DNA of 64,000 bases, taken from positions 124,001 to 188,000 of the forward strand of contig NZ_JAFEVL010000075.1 in NCBI RefSeq assembly GCF_016901135.1, in the 5' to 3' direction. Below are positions 34,613 to 43,876 of this stretch, in pieces. The translations under genes were made by a program, and so were the position numbers. The DNA comes from Martinezella lusitana (GTDB taxonomy: Bacteria > Pseudomonadota > Alphaproteobacteria > Rhizobiales > Rhizobiaceae). The notes under the pieces were generated by a model. It searched no databases. It worked only from the letters and a program-made list of their open reading frames with translations, and was not told the DNA's origin. Within the stretch, counting starts at the first letter, position 1. Each line of letters opens with the position of its first letter.

Positions 34613-34979
34613 GCCGAAAACAAATTGCCGATCCAGTAAGAGCATACAATAGTGCGAGAATTAGTAGCCTGACACCCTGACGTAGCAGAGACCGTTACTG
34701 GTAGGTTGCAAAGAAATTCTCACGAAAATTGGCATATTTATGGCCTAGAATTGTCAAGAATCGACCTATTTTGGGGTAATTGACGCCTCAGGCAGGGAAT
34801 TCACAACCCACTTGCCATGTTGTTGCCCTCATACATACATATCTAAAATAGCATACTCGATACCTTAAATTTAGGTATATACAATCTTCGGCCCATATTG
34901 GTATTGTTAGATATCGGGTTGGACCGGTTTAGAAATAGCACAATTTCTGATGTACGCTCCACATTAGGAAGTTCAAAAC
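34613..34979 (+). promoter_or_regulatory. AT-rich upstream region of the nolR-like gene with three NolR-type motifs
   Basis: Three matches to the published NolR motif (A/T)TTAG-N9-A(T/A) lie within 110 bp of the start codon: 34870-34885 (TTTAG...AT), 34928-34943 (TTTAG...AA) and 34963-34978 (ATTAG...AA). The last overlaps the SD. This suggests autorepression. The AT-richness raises chance matches. I see no gene in the rest of the region. Confidence 0.5.
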
Positions 34980-35297
34980 ATGAAGACAAGAAATTTGGCC
35001 GAACACTCTAATGTTGCGGCAGCGTTATTATCAGCAATGGCGAACCCAAAGCGCCTTTTGATCCTTTGCAGTCTTGTTAAGGGCGAAGTTCCTGTTGGCG
35101 TTTTGGCCACTCAGGTCGGACTGAGCCAATCTGCACTTTCCCAGCACCTTTCGAAGCTGCGTGCTCAGAAGCTGGTGAAAACGCGTCGTGATGCTCAAAC
35201 CATTTATTACTCCAGTACATCGGAATCGGTCATTCGAGTTCTTGAAACGCTGGAAGACATTTATTGTGAACCTGAAAAAAGTAGATCGGCTGCTTAG
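34980..35297 (+). CDS. nolR: ArsR-family regulator, NolR-like
   Basis: 105 residues after AGGAAG. Winged helix typical of ArsR: LSAMANPKRLLILCSLVKGEVPVGVLATQVGLSQSALSQHLSKLRAQKLVKTRRDAQTIYYS. The SAMANPKRLLIL and LSQSALSQHLSKLRA segments closely resemble rhizobial NolR, which represses nod genes and other loci. The ArsR metal-binding Cys motif is absent from the recognition helix, consistent with NolR rather than a metal sensor. Gene symbol is by resemblance from memory. Followed by an intrinsic terminator. Confidence 0.75.
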   Translation: MKTRNLAEHSNVAAALLSAMANPKRLLILCSLVKGEVPVGVLATQVGLSQSALSQHLSKLRAQKLVKTRRDAQTIYYSSTSESVIRVLETLEDIYCEPEKSRSAA

Positions 35298-35400
35298 GAG
35301 TTGTAACTAGCTCCAAGTCTGTTGACGAACGATCCATGGGGGCGATGCTTTCGAACCTTGAAGATCGACTTGCTTTCATCACGACATGTTTAACTTTTTC

Positions 35401-35432
35401 AGCCGGCAAATCTTTGGATTTGCCGGCTTTTT
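35401..35432 (+). terminator. Terminator of the nolR-like gene
   Basis: AGCCGGCAAATC-TTTG-GATTTGCCGGCT, a perfect 12-bp stem, then TTTTT. The rest of 35298-35654 up to the aminotransferase gene holds a short CGGCG-TAA-CGCCG hairpin near 35605 and no gene. Confidence 0.92.
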
Positions 35433-35654
35433 CGTGTGTGGGGTCGGGCATTATTCATTCGGCGGGCGGGCCGCCCAGCGTAATCCGCTCGACCAACGGA
35501 CGTGGTCCTTGCATGCCGTCACTCTCCCCTTTTCCAACGCTATCACTACCTTGACGCCAAGAGGCCGACTGATAATTTGACCAACCAGTAAACATAAGAC
35601 GCGGCGTAACGCCGTAATCGGGAAATGGCCCCCGAATGGCCGTTGGAGAACAGC

Positions 35655-36983
35655 ATGTCGGACCGTTTGAATGCCACCCCTAACGATTTGCGCGCCTTCT
35701 GGATGCCGTTTACGGCCAATCGTCAATTCAAGAAGGAACCACGCCTCTTCGTCAGCGCCAAGGACATGTACTACACCACCCACGACGGTCGGCAGGTACT
35801 GGATGGAACCGCGGGGCTATGGTGCGTCAATGCCGGGCATTGCCGGCCAAAGATCACCGAAGCCATTAGCCAGCAGGCCGGCGAGCTCGATTATGCCCCC
35901 GCCTTCCAGCTCGGCCACCCCAAGGCATTCGAATTGGCCAACCGGCTGGTGGATATCGCCCCCGAAGGCATGGACCATGTCCTCTATACCAACTCCGGTT
36001 CGGAATCGGTCGAGACGGCCTTGAAAATCGCGCTCGCCTATCACCGCGTGAAGGGCAACGGTTCGCGCTTCCGTCTCATCGGCCGTGAGCGCGGCTATCA
36101 CGGCGTCAATTTCGGCGGCATCTCCGTCGGCGGCATCGTCACCAACCGCAAGATGTTCGGCACGCTTCTGACCGGCGTCGATCACATGCCGCATACTCAT
36201 GTTCCCGGCAAGAATGCCTTCACGCGCGGCGAGCCCGAGCATGGCGGCGATATCGCCAGCGAGCTGGAACGCATCGTTACGCTGCACGACGCCTCCACCA
36301 TCGCGGCCGTCATCGTCGAGCCGGTTGCCGGCTCCACCGGCGTGCTGATTCCACCGAAGGGCTACCTGCAGAAGCTTCGCGAAATCTGCACCAAGCACGG
36401 CATCCTGCTGATCTTCGACGAAGTCATCACCGGCTTCGGCCGCCTCGGCACTCCCTTTGCCGCCCAATATTACGATGTGAAGCCGGATATCATCACCACG
36501 GCCAAGGGCCTGACCAACGGCGTCATCCCGATGGGTGCTGTTTTCGTCACCTCGGAGATCCATGACGCTTTCATGCAGGGACCCGAGCACATGATCGAGT
36601 TCTTCCACGGCTACACCTATTCGGGCAACCCGATCGCATCGGCCGCCGCGCTCGCCACGCTCGACACCTACAAGGAAGAAGGCCTGCTGACGCGCGCAGC
36701 CGAGCTCTCCGACTACTGGGCCGACGCACTGCATTCGCTGAAGGACTGCCCGAACGTCATCGACATCCGCAACACCGGCCTGATCGGCGCCATCGAGCTC
36801 GACCCGATCGCCGGCGAGCCCACCAAGCGCGCCTTCACAGCCTTCCTCAAGGCCTATGAAAAGGGCCTGCTGATCCGCACCACCGGCGACATCATCGCGC
36901 TCTCGCCGCCGCTGATCATCGAAAAGCATCACATTGACGAGCTGTTCGGCAAGCTTCGCGAGATCTTGCAGAATAATATCTAA
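35655..36983 (+). CDS. Omega-amino acid:pyruvate aminotransferase (class III)
   Basis: 442 residues after a GGAG SD. PLP-dependent class III fold: GTAGLWCVNAGHCRP at 51-65, YTNSGSESVETALK at 111-124, Asp255 in LLIFDEVITGFGRLG and the Schiff-base Lys284 in TTAKGLTNGVIPMGAV. It most resembles beta-alanine:pyruvate transaminases, which transfer the amino group of beta-alanine or other omega-amines to pyruvate. The precise amine is not determinable. Adenine deaminase lies downstream on the same strand. Confidence 0.9.
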   Translation: MSDRLNATPNDLRAFWMPFTANRQFKKEPRLFVSAKDMYYTTHDGRQVLDGTAGLWCVNAGHCRPKITEAISQQAGELDYAPAFQLGHPKAFELANRLVDIAPEGMDHVLYTNSGSESVETALKIALAYHRVKGNGSRFRLIGRERGYHGVNFGGISVGGIVTNRKMFGTLLTGVDHMPHTHVPGKNAFTRGEPEHGGDIASELERIVTLHDASTIAAVIVEPVAGSTGVLIPPKGYLQKLREICTKHGILLIFDEVITGFGRLGTPFAAQYYDVKPDIITTAKGLTNGVIPMGAVFVTSEIHDAFMQGPEHMIEFFHGYTYSGNPIASAAALATLDTYKEEGLLTRAAELSDYWADALHSLKDCPNVIDIRNTGLIGAIELDPIAGEPTKRAFTAFLKAYEKGLLIRTTGDIIALSPPLIIEKHHIDELFGKLREILQNNI

Positions 36984-37004
36984 GTCATAGGCTCGAAAAC
37001 ATCA

Positions 37005-37057
37005 GCGCCCCTCACACCTCCTTTTTGCACAAGCAGAACGGTCGGGTATGAGGGGCG
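37005..37057 (+). other. Long-loop stem in the 5' region of the adenine deaminase gene
   Basis: CGCCCCTCA (37006-37014) pairs perfectly with TGAGGGGCG (37049-37057) across a 34-nt loop. It ends 11 nt before the SD of the next gene. It may be a leader structure or part of the termination of the aminotransferase transcript; no riboswitch class was recognised. Confidence 0.4.
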
Positions 37058-37078
37058 ATCCATATGCGAGGAATGAAG

Positions 37079-38776
37079 ATGACCACCAAACTCGAACGCT
37101 ATATCGACCAGGGCGTAGGCCGAGAGCCGGCGGATATCGTGCTGAAGGGCGGGCGGTTCTTCGATCTGGTGACGGGAGAGCTTGTTGCCTCCGATATCGC
37201 CATTTGCGGCGACCGTATCGTCGGCACCTGCGGCGACTATAAAGGCCGCGAGGAGATCGATATTTCCGGCCGCATCGTCGTCCCTGGTTTCATCGATACG
37301 CATCTGCATATCGAATCCTCGCTGGTGACGCCGCATGAATTCGACCGCTGCGTCCTGCCCTATGGCGTGACGACAGTCATCTGCGATCCGCATGAAATCG
37401 CCAATGTGCTCGGCACCGAGGGCATCCAGTATTTCCTGGACTGCTCGCTTGAAACCATCATGGATATCCGCGTCCAGCTTTCCTCCTGCGTGCCGGCGAC
37501 GCATCTGGAGACCTCCGGCGCCGATCTGCCGATCGAAAAGCTCCTCCCCTTCCGTGATCATCCAAAGGTCATCGGTCTCGCCGAATTCATGAATTTCCCT
37601 GGCGTGGTCCACAAGGATCCCATCTGCATGGCGAAGCTCGAGGCCTTCCAGGGCGGCCATATCGACGGCCATGCGCCATTGCTGCGCGGCAATGATCTCA
37701 ACGGCTATCTCTCGGCCGGCATCCGTACCGAGCATGAATCGACCACCGCCGAAGAGGCGCTGGAGAAGATCCGCAAGGGCATGCAGGTGCTTGTGCGCGA
37801 AGGTTCGGTCTCCAAGGACCTGCACGCGCTGATGCCCATCATCACCGAGCGCCTTTCACCTCATCTCGCGCTCTGCACCGACGATCGCAATCCCCTTGAT
37901 ATCGCCGAGCAAGGCCATCTGGATTATATGATCCGCACCGCCATCGCGCACGGCGTCGAGCCGCTGGCCATCTATCGTGCCGCCTCGATCTCGGCTGCCC
38001 GCGCTTTCGGCCTGCGGGACCGCGGACTGGTGGCACCCGGCTGGCGCGCCGATCTCGTCATCATCGACAGCCTGGAGAACTGCAAGGCTGAGACCGTCTT
38101 CTCCGCAGGCCGCCGGGTTACGGCAGAGCTCTTCGCCACCCGCAAGCCCATCGCTCCCGTCGGCCTCGACAGCGTCAAGGCCCGCCCGATCAACGCCGCC
38201 GATTTCGGTGTGCCGGTCAGCGAGGGTGAAAGCTCCGTCATCGGCGTCACCCCCGGCAAGATCATCACCGAACATCGCCGTTATCGCCTGCCCGCCAAGG
38301 GCAACCAGACCGATATCGACCTCGGCAACGATATCATCAAGGTCGCCGTCATCGAGCGCCATGGCAAGAACGGCAATCATGCCAACGGCTTCGTTCAGGG
38401 CTTCGGGCTGAAGAGGGGTGCGATCGCCTCCACGGTCGGTCACGACAGCCACAATATCTGCGTCGTCGGCGTCGACGAGGATGACATGGCGCTCGCCGCC
38501 AATCGTCTCAGCGATATCAACGGCGGCTTCGTGGTCGTCGAAAACGGCGTCGTCACCGGCGAGATCCCTTTGCCCATCGCCGGCCTCATGAGCCTCGAGC
38601 CCTACGAAAGCGTGCGCGATACGCTGCACCACTTGCGGCAGGCAGCCTACGCCCTCGGCGCGACGCTGGAAGAGCCCTTCCTGCAGCTCGCCTTCCTGCC
38701 GTTGCCCGTCATCCCGCACCTGAAAATATCGGACAGGGGTCTGGTGGATGTCGATAAGTTCATGCTGATCGGCTGA
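37079..38776 (+). CDS. ade: Adenine deaminase
   Basis: 565 residues. Amidohydrolase fold converting adenine to hypoxanthine. Metal ligands are visible in GFIDTHLHIESS near residue 75 and HIDGHAP in the barrel. The segments CDPHEIANVLGTEGI, LCTDDRNPLDI, and the C-terminal ASTVGHDSHNICVVG and PLPIAGLMS are typical of Ade. I chose the third clustered ATG (37079) since GAGGA lies seven bases before it; in-frame ATGs at 37064 and 37073 would add five or two residues. Confidence 0.92.
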   Translation: MTTKLERYIDQGVGREPADIVLKGGRFFDLVTGELVASDIAICGDRIVGTCGDYKGREEIDISGRIVVPGFIDTHLHIESSLVTPHEFDRCVLPYGVTTVICDPHEIANVLGTEGIQYFLDCSLETIMDIRVQLSSCVPATHLETSGADLPIEKLLPFRDHPKVIGLAEFMNFPGVVHKDPICMAKLEAFQGGHIDGHAPLLRGNDLNGYLSAGIRTEHESTTAEEALEKIRKGMQVLVREGSVSKDLHALMPIITERLSPHLALCTDDRNPLDIAEQGHLDYMIRTAIAHGVEPLAIYRAASISAARAFGLRDRGLVAPGWRADLVIIDSLENCKAETVFSAGRRVTAELFATRKPIAPVGLDSVKARPINAADFGVPVSEGESSVIGVTPGKIITEHRRYRLPAKGNQTDIDLGNDIIKVAVIERHGKNGNHANGFVQGFGLKRGAIASTVGHDSHNICVVGVDEDDMALAANRLSDINGGFVVVENGVVTGEIPLPIAGLMSLEPYESVRDTLHHLRQAAYALGATLEEPFLQLAFLPLPVIPHLKISDRGLVDVDKFMLIG

Positions 38777-38930
38777 CAGACTTGCCTGGCGCGGTCATCT
38801 TCGGAGCATAGCTTGTGTTGCGAAGGCAGCGGCGGCCAAACAATTCGCGCATCGGGGACTTCAATTGACGGAAGCCTGTTGTTATCTTTCTTTCACGACA
38901 TAAAACCATTTGGTCATGGAAAGAACAATC

Positions 38931-39131
38931 GTGACAAAGCTTGAGCAGATTGAGAAAAACGTCATCGAGCTGGAGCCGGAAGATTTCAAGGCATTTGCCG
39001 AATGGTTCGAAGCATTGCAGGCAACCCGTTGGGACAGGCAGATCGAAGCCGATATAGGCGCTGGCAAACTGGACCGGCTGGCAGACAAAGCCCTGGCTGA
39101 TTTTCGTGCAGGAAAGACGCGCGCGCTTTGA
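38931..39131 (+). CDS. Putative antitoxin of a RelE/ParE pair
   Basis: 66 residues from a GTG with GGAAAG upstream; an ATG at 38916 would add five. Sequence EQIEKNVIELEPEDFKAFAEWF then WDRQIEADIGAGKLDRLADKAL. Small acidic helical proteins of this pattern are found immediately upstream of RelE/ParE toxins. The last four bases overlap the toxin start (TTGA), so the two are translationally coupled. No DNA-binding fold is obvious. Confidence 0.7.
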   Translation: MTKLEQIEKNVIELEPEDFKAFAEWFEALQATRWDRQIEADIGAGKLDRLADKALADFRAGKTRAL

Positions 39132-39382
39132 AACATCACGCCGCGCCGCCGTTTTGGCAGGCTTATGAAAAGCTGCCGAAACATGTGCGAGAGCTCGCCG
39201 ACCGCAACTTCGAACTTCTGAAATCGAACCCTAAGCATCCCTCGCTTCACTTTAAGCAAGTAGGCCGCTTCTGGTCGGCGCGGGTCGGGATTTCCTGGCG
39301 AGCGCTTGCTGTCGCTGACGGCGACGATCTCATCTGGTTCTGGATCGGCTCCCACACCGAATACGACAAGCTCCTGCGCTGA
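39128..39382 (+). CDS. RelE/ParE-family toxin
   Basis: 84 residues from a TTG overlapping the antitoxin stop. The compact RelE/ParE fold is suggested by AYEKLPKHVRELADRNFELLKSNP at the N-terminus and FWSARVGISWRALAVADGDDLIWFWIGSHTEYDKLL at the C-terminus, the Arg/Trp/His-Tyr pattern typical of the superfamily. Toxins act as mRNA interferases or gyrase poisons; which applies cannot be told. It abuts the 3' end of the alpha-glucosidase gene, one base apart. Confidence 0.78.
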   Translation: MKHHAAPPFWQAYEKLPKHVRELADRNFELLKSNPKHPSLHFKQVGRFWSARVGISWRALAVADGDDLIWFWIGSHTEYDKLLR

Positions 39383-39383
39383 A

Positions 39384-41030
39384 TTATTCCACTTGCCCGC
39401 AGAACACATCTTGCGCGGCGAGCGTCACCATCGCTCCCGCGTCGGCTGTTCCGAAACCCGGCATGGCGATGGTTTTTGCCAGCTTGATGCCTTTTGGCAG
39501 AGCAACCTTCACCGGCTTGCGAGACAGATTGAAAACGAAGAATAACGTCTCGCCACCCTTCGAGCGCGTGAAGGCGAGAACATCCTCTTCGGTGTCGAGG
39601 AATGTCATATCGCCGTCGCGCAACGCGGCATATTCCCTCCGGAAGGCCAGCGTCTGTTGATAGTGATGCAGCACGGAACCCTCGTCCGCCTCCTGCTTGT
39701 CCACGGCAAGGGACGCATGCTGGTAGGGCACCGGCAGCCAGGATTTCTCGGCGGTCGTGAAACCGGCATGGGCACGGCTCGCCTCCCAGGGCATCGGTGT
39801 CCGGCATCCGTCACGCCCCTTGAAGGCCGGCCAGAAGCGAATGCCATAGGGATCCCGCAGATCCTCGAAGGCAAGCTCCGCCTCCGGCAGACCCAGCTCC
39901 TCGCCCTGATACAGGCAAATCGAGCCGCGCAGCGTCGAGAGCAGCGAAATCGCCAGCTTGGCGACGCGCGGCTGCTCTTCCTCCGTCAGCGCGAAGCGGC
40001 TGACATGGCGCTGCACATCGTGATTGGAAAAGGCCCAGCAGACCCAGCCGTCGACGACGTTATCCTGAAAATCGCCGACGCAACGGCGGAAATGCGCCGG
40101 GGTAAAATCCGGCCCCAGCAGGTCGAACGTATAGCACATATGCAGCTTGTCGCCGCCGCTGGTATAGGCCGCCACCGTCTGCAGCGAACGGGCACCATCG
40201 CCCACTTCGCCGACCGTCGTGCGATCCTCATACTGATCGAGCAGCGCACGGAACCGCTTCAGGAAGCCGATATTCTCCGGTTGGGTCTTGTCATAGAGAT
40301 GGTTCTGCATGCCGTAGGGATTGCTCTCCGGCGCGTCCAGACCACCTGACGCGACAAGCGCCGGCGGGTTGTCGCGCAGCTCCTTGTCGCAGAAATAGTA
40401 ATTGACCGTATCCAGGCGGAAGCCGTCGACGCCGCGGTCGAGCCAGAATTTCACGGCTGCCAGCACCGCATCCTGGACTTCGGGATTATGGAAGTTCAGG
40501 TCCGGCTGCGAGGTCAGGAAGTTGTGCTGGTAATATTGCCGGCGCACGCCGTCCCATTCCCAGCCCGGCCCGCCGAAGATCGAAAGCCAGTTGTTCGGCG
40601 CCGTGCCGTCCGGTTTCGGATCGGCCCACACGTACCAGTCAGCCTTGGGATTGTCGCGGCTTGCCCGGCTCTCCACGAACCAGGGATGCCGATCCGACGT
40701 ATGCGAGATGACCTGATCGATGATGACCTTGAGCCCCAGCGCATGCGCTGCCGCCATCATCTCGTCGAAATCGTCAAGCGTGCCGAAGATCGGATCGACA
40801 TCGCAATAGTCGGCGACATCGTAGCCCATATCCGCCATCGGCGAGGTGAAGAACGGCGCCAGCCAGATCGCATCGATCCCGAGTGCGGCAATATGAGGCA
40901 GGCGTCGGGTGATCCCCTTGATGTCGCCAAGTCCGTTGGCATCCGTATCCTGAAACGATCGCGGGTAGACCTGATAGATCACCGCGCCGCGCCACCAGTC
41001 GGCTCCCGCCGCCTTCTTCGTCGATTTCAT
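39384..41030 (-). CDS. GH13 alpha-glucosidase
   Basis: 548 residues from MKSTKKAAGADWWRG, with GAGGCGG before the ATG. It hydrolyses alpha-linked glucosides in the cytosol. GH13 conserved regions: DQVISHTS (region I), nucleophile Asp in GVDGFRLDTVNYYF (II), acid/base Glu in TTVGEVGDG (III) and FSNHDVQRH (IV). It resembles rhizobial AglA, but no aglEFGK transporter is beside it. The frame stays open 36 codons further upstream without an SD. Confidence 0.92.
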   Translation of the reverse strand: MKSTKKAAGADWWRGAVIYQVYPRSFQDTDANGLGDIKGITRRLPHIAALGIDAIWLAPFFTSPMADMGYDVADYCDVDPIFGTLDDFDEMMAAAHALGLKVIIDQVISHTSDRHPWFVESRASRDNPKADWYVWADPKPDGTAPNNWLSIFGGPGWEWDGVRRQYYQHNFLTSQPDLNFHNPEVQDAVLAAVKFWLDRGVDGFRLDTVNYYFCDKELRDNPPALVASGGLDAPESNPYGMQNHLYDKTQPENIGFLKRFRALLDQYEDRTTVGEVGDGARSLQTVAAYTSGGDKLHMCYTFDLLGPDFTPAHFRRCVGDFQDNVVDGWVCWAFSNHDVQRHVSRFALTEEEQPRVAKLAISLLSTLRGSICLYQGEELGLPEAELAFEDLRDPYGIRFWPAFKGRDGCRTPMPWEASRAHAGFTTAEKSWLPVPYQHASLAVDKQEADEGSVLHHYQQTLAFRREYAALRDGDMTFLDTEEDVLAFTRSKGGETLFFVFNLSRKPVKVALPKGIKLAKTIAMPGFGTADAGAMVTLAAQDVFCGQVE

Positions 41031-41322
41031 CAAACCGCCTCGATATCGCACACGGTTTTTCAGTTTGCATACTCGGCCGCAGGCGGCAAGCCGCAATCGG
41101 CCGGAGGCGCGAACACGAGGCCGGAAGCATAAATTCACGGCGTCAATTTTAGCGAATTATCAACATGGATGCCCACACGCAAAGCCTGTGCGTCTTTTTG
41201 GGGCTTGAATGCGACGCCGCTTTGGATAACTTCCGACATTGACCTGCACGTACGGGTCACCTGCGGGATCAAAAATACCCTTGTAAAACAAGGACAATAA
41301 CTCCAGAAAGGTGGGAAAACAT
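41031..41322 (+). promoter_or_regulatory. Intergenic region between alpha-glucosidase and oppA
   Basis: A small hairpin ACGCA/TGCGT followed by CTTTTT lies at about 41178-41202, and an inverted pair GACC/GGTC flanks ACGTAC near 41243-41258. It carries promoters for both divergent genes, none of which I can place firmly. Confidence 0.35.
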
Positions 41323-42903
41323 ATGTCTCATTTGGCCAGAAGATTTATCGCGACGGCGTTCGTCAGCACGATATTGAGCTTCTCCGCACATGCCGCGACC
41401 CTCAATATCCACAACGGCGGCGACCCCACGTCGCTCGATCCGCAAAAAATTTCGGGCGACTGGGAAAACCGTATCGACGGCGATATTTTCGAAGGCTTGG
41501 TGACCGAAGATCCCAAGGACAACCCCATTCCCGGCCAGGCTGCGAGCTGGACCATTTCCGCCGACCAGAAGGTCTATACCTTCAAGTTGCGCGACGGCAT
41601 TAAGTGGTCCGACGGCACGCCTGTCACCGCTCAGGACTTCGTCTTTGCTTTCCAGCGCCTGATGGATCCGAAGACCGCCGCCCAATACGCCTACCTGCAA
41701 TACACCATCAAGAACGCGGAAAAGATCAACAAGGGCGAAATCAAGGATCTGACCCAGCTCGGCGTCAAGGCGATCGACGACAAGACACTGGAAATCACGC
41801 TCGAAAACCCGACCCCCTACTTCCTCAACGCCTTGATGCACTACACGGCCTATCCGCTGCCGAAGCATGTCGTCGAAGCAAAGGGTGACAGCTGGGTCAA
41901 GGTCGAAAACATCGTCACCAATGGTCCCTACAAGCCGGTCGAATGGGTGCCCGGCTCGCATGTCAGCAACGTCAAGAACGACCAGTACTATGACGCGAAG
42001 GACGTGAACATCGACAAGGTGAACTTCTATACGCTGGAAGATCAGTCTGCCGCCCTCAAGCGCTATCGCGCCGGCGAATTCGATATTCTGACCTCCTTTC
42101 CCGCCGATCAGTATGAGTGGATCCAGAAAAATCTTCCCGGCCAGGCGCATGTGGTTCCGTTCCTTGGCACCTACTACTACGTCCTGAACGCCACCAAGCC
42201 GCCCTTCAACGACAAGCGCGTCCGCCAGGCGCTCTCGATGGCCGTCAATCGCGAAGTCATCGGCCCGAAGATCCTCGGCACCGGCGAACTGCCGATGTAC
42301 TCCTGGGTACCGCCGGGCACGGCCAATTATGGCGAACCGGCCTATGTCAGCTGGAAGGACGAGCCTTACAAGCAGAAGGTCGAAGAGGCCAAGAAGCTCT
42401 TGAAGGATGCCGGCTTCGGTCCTGATCATCCGCTGAAGGCGCAGCTGCGCTACAACACCAACGACAACCACAAGCGCATCGCCGTCGCGATCGCCGCCAT
42501 GTGGAAGCCGCTCGGCGTCGACATCGAACTCTACAACACCGAAACCAAGGTGCATTACGATGAGATGCAGCGCGGCCAGGTGGAAATCGGCCGTGCCGGC
42601 TGGCTCGCCGACTACAACGATCCGATCAACTTCCTGAACCTGCTATCGACCGGCGTCGAGATGAACTACGGCCGCTGGAGCAATCCGGACTACGACGCTC
42701 TGATCAAGCAGGGTAACGAAGAGATCGATCTGAAAAAGCGCGCCGAGATCTACAAGAAGGCCGAGCAACTTGCGCTCGACGACAGCGCCGCCATCCCTAT
42801 CTATTACTACGTTTCCCAGAACATCGTGGCCACGAAGGTCCAGGGCTTCGTTGACAATATTCAGGACATTCACCGCACTCGCTGGCTGTCCATCAAAGAA
42901 TAG
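41323..42903 (+). CDS. oppA: Peptide ABC transporter substrate-binding protein
   Basis: 526 residues with a signal peptide (FIATAFVSTILSFSAHA). Family 5 extracellular solute-binding protein: GGDPTSLDPQKISGDWENRI, then GQAASWTISADQKVYTFKLRDGIKWSDGTPVTAQDFVFAFQRL, typical of OppA/DppA. It binds oligopeptides in the periplasm for the OppBCDF importer encoded just downstream in standard order. AGGTGG precedes the ATG. A stem-loop follows before oppB. Confidence 0.93.
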   Translation: MSHLARRFIATAFVSTILSFSAHAATLNIHNGGDPTSLDPQKISGDWENRIDGDIFEGLVTEDPKDNPIPGQAASWTISADQKVYTFKLRDGIKWSDGTPVTAQDFVFAFQRLMDPKTAAQYAYLQYTIKNAEKINKGEIKDLTQLGVKAIDDKTLEITLENPTPYFLNALMHYTAYPLPKHVVEAKGDSWVKVENIVTNGPYKPVEWVPGSHVSNVKNDQYYDAKDVNIDKVNFYTLEDQSAALKRYRAGEFDILTSFPADQYEWIQKNLPGQAHVVPFLGTYYYVLNATKPPFNDKRVRQALSMAVNREVIGPKILGTGELPMYSWVPPGTANYGEPAYVSWKDEPYKQKVEEAKKLLKDAGFGPDHPLKAQLRYNTNDNHKRIAVAIAAMWKPLGVDIELYNTETKVHYDEMQRGQVEIGRAGWLADYNDPINFLNLLSTGVEMNYGRWSNPDYDALIKQGNEEIDLKKRAEIYKKAEQLALDDSAAIPIYYYVSQNIVATKVQGFVDNIQDIHRTRWLSIKE

Positions 42904-42912
42904 ATAGGAAAA

Positions 42913-42941
42913 GGCCCTGCCTGCTCTTGCCGGGCGGGGCC
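42913..42941 (+). other. Intercistronic stem-loop oppA-oppB
   Basis: GGCCCTGCC pairs with GGCGGGGCC (9 bp, one G-U) across an 11-nt loop, with no U-run. Such a stem after a binding-protein gene usually stabilises the upstream mRNA and raises its protein level. Confidence 0.6.
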
Positions 42942-42952
42942 TCAACGCACCC

Positions 42953-43876
42953 ATGTTCCGTTACGCTCTCCGTCGTCTGCTGTCGACAATCCCCGTACTG
43001 TGGATTGCCGTGACAGTGTGCTTTTTCATTCTGCGTCTCGCTCCCGGCGGCCCCTTCGATGGCGAACGGCCATTGCCGCCGGAAGTCAAAGCCAACCTCG
43101 CGGCCCACTACAATCTGGACAAGCCGCTGGTCGAGCAATACTTGATCTATGTCGGCGATGTGATGAAGGGCGACCTTGGCCCCTCATTCGCCAATCAGGA
43201 CTTCACCGTCACCCAGCAGATCATGTCGGGATTTCCCTACACGCTGACGATCGGCGGCTCCGCCTTCGTGCTCGCCACCATCATAGGCGTTTTCATCGGC
43301 TGTCTTGGGGCGCTGTATCAGAACCGCAGCGCCGATTACTGGCTGGGCGGAGGCCTGCTTATAGGCCTCGTCATGCCGAGCTTCCTCATCGCCCCGATCC
43401 TTCAGCTTGTCTTCGGCAACGAGCTCGGCTGGTTGCCGGTCGGCGGCTGGGGCGATGGTTCGATCCGGTTTCTGGTCCTGCCCATCATCGTTCTGACCCT
43501 GCCGCACGCGGCGCGCATCTCCCGCCTGATGCGCGGTTCGATGATCGAGGTGATGAGCCAGAATTTCATCCGCACCGCCAAGGCCAAGGGCATCGGCCCC
43601 AGGCTCACCGTGATGCGCCATGCATTGAAACCGGCGATGATGCCCGTCGTCTCCTATCTCGGGCCGGCGGCAAGTTATCTCCTCACCGGTTCGCTGGTCG
43701 TGGAAAGCATCTTCGGCCTTCCCGGTGTCGGCCGCTACTTCGTCGGTGCTGCCCTTAATCGCGATTACGGCATGGTCCTTGGCACGGTCATTTTCTACAT
43801 GGTCCTGATCGTGGTCCTCAACCTGCTGGTCGATATCGCCTATGCCTGGCTCGACCCAAAAGTGAGAATGCGATGA
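42953..43876 (+). CDS. oppB: Peptide ABC transporter permease
   Basis: 307 residues with six predicted membrane helices, from MFRYALRRLLSTIPVLWIAVTVCFFILRLAPGGPF, the characteristic OppB/DppB N-terminus. The EAA loop that docks on the ATPases is FIRTAKAKGIGPRLTVMRHALKPAM. Its stop overlaps the oppC start (ATGA). Confidence 0.94.
   Translation: MFRYALRRLLSTIPVLWIAVTVCFFILRLAPGGPFDGERPLPPEVKANLAAHYNLDKPLVEQYLIYVGDVMKGDLGPSFANQDFTVTQQIMSGFPYTLTIGGSAFVLATIIGVFIGCLGALYQNRSADYWLGGGLLIGLVMPSFLIAPILQLVFGNELGWLPVGGWGDGSIRFLVLPIIVLTLPHAARISRLMRGSMIEVMSQNFIRTAKAKGIGPRLTVMRHALKPAMMPVVSYLGPAASYLLTGSLVVESIFGLPGVGRYFVGAALNRDYGMVLGTVIFYMVLIVVLNLLVDIAYAWLDPKVRMR

Noticed and set aside
36984..37078. A purine riboswitch before the adenine deaminase gene
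   Set aside because: Only a long-loop 9-bp stem is present; the conserved purine-aptamer core was not found.
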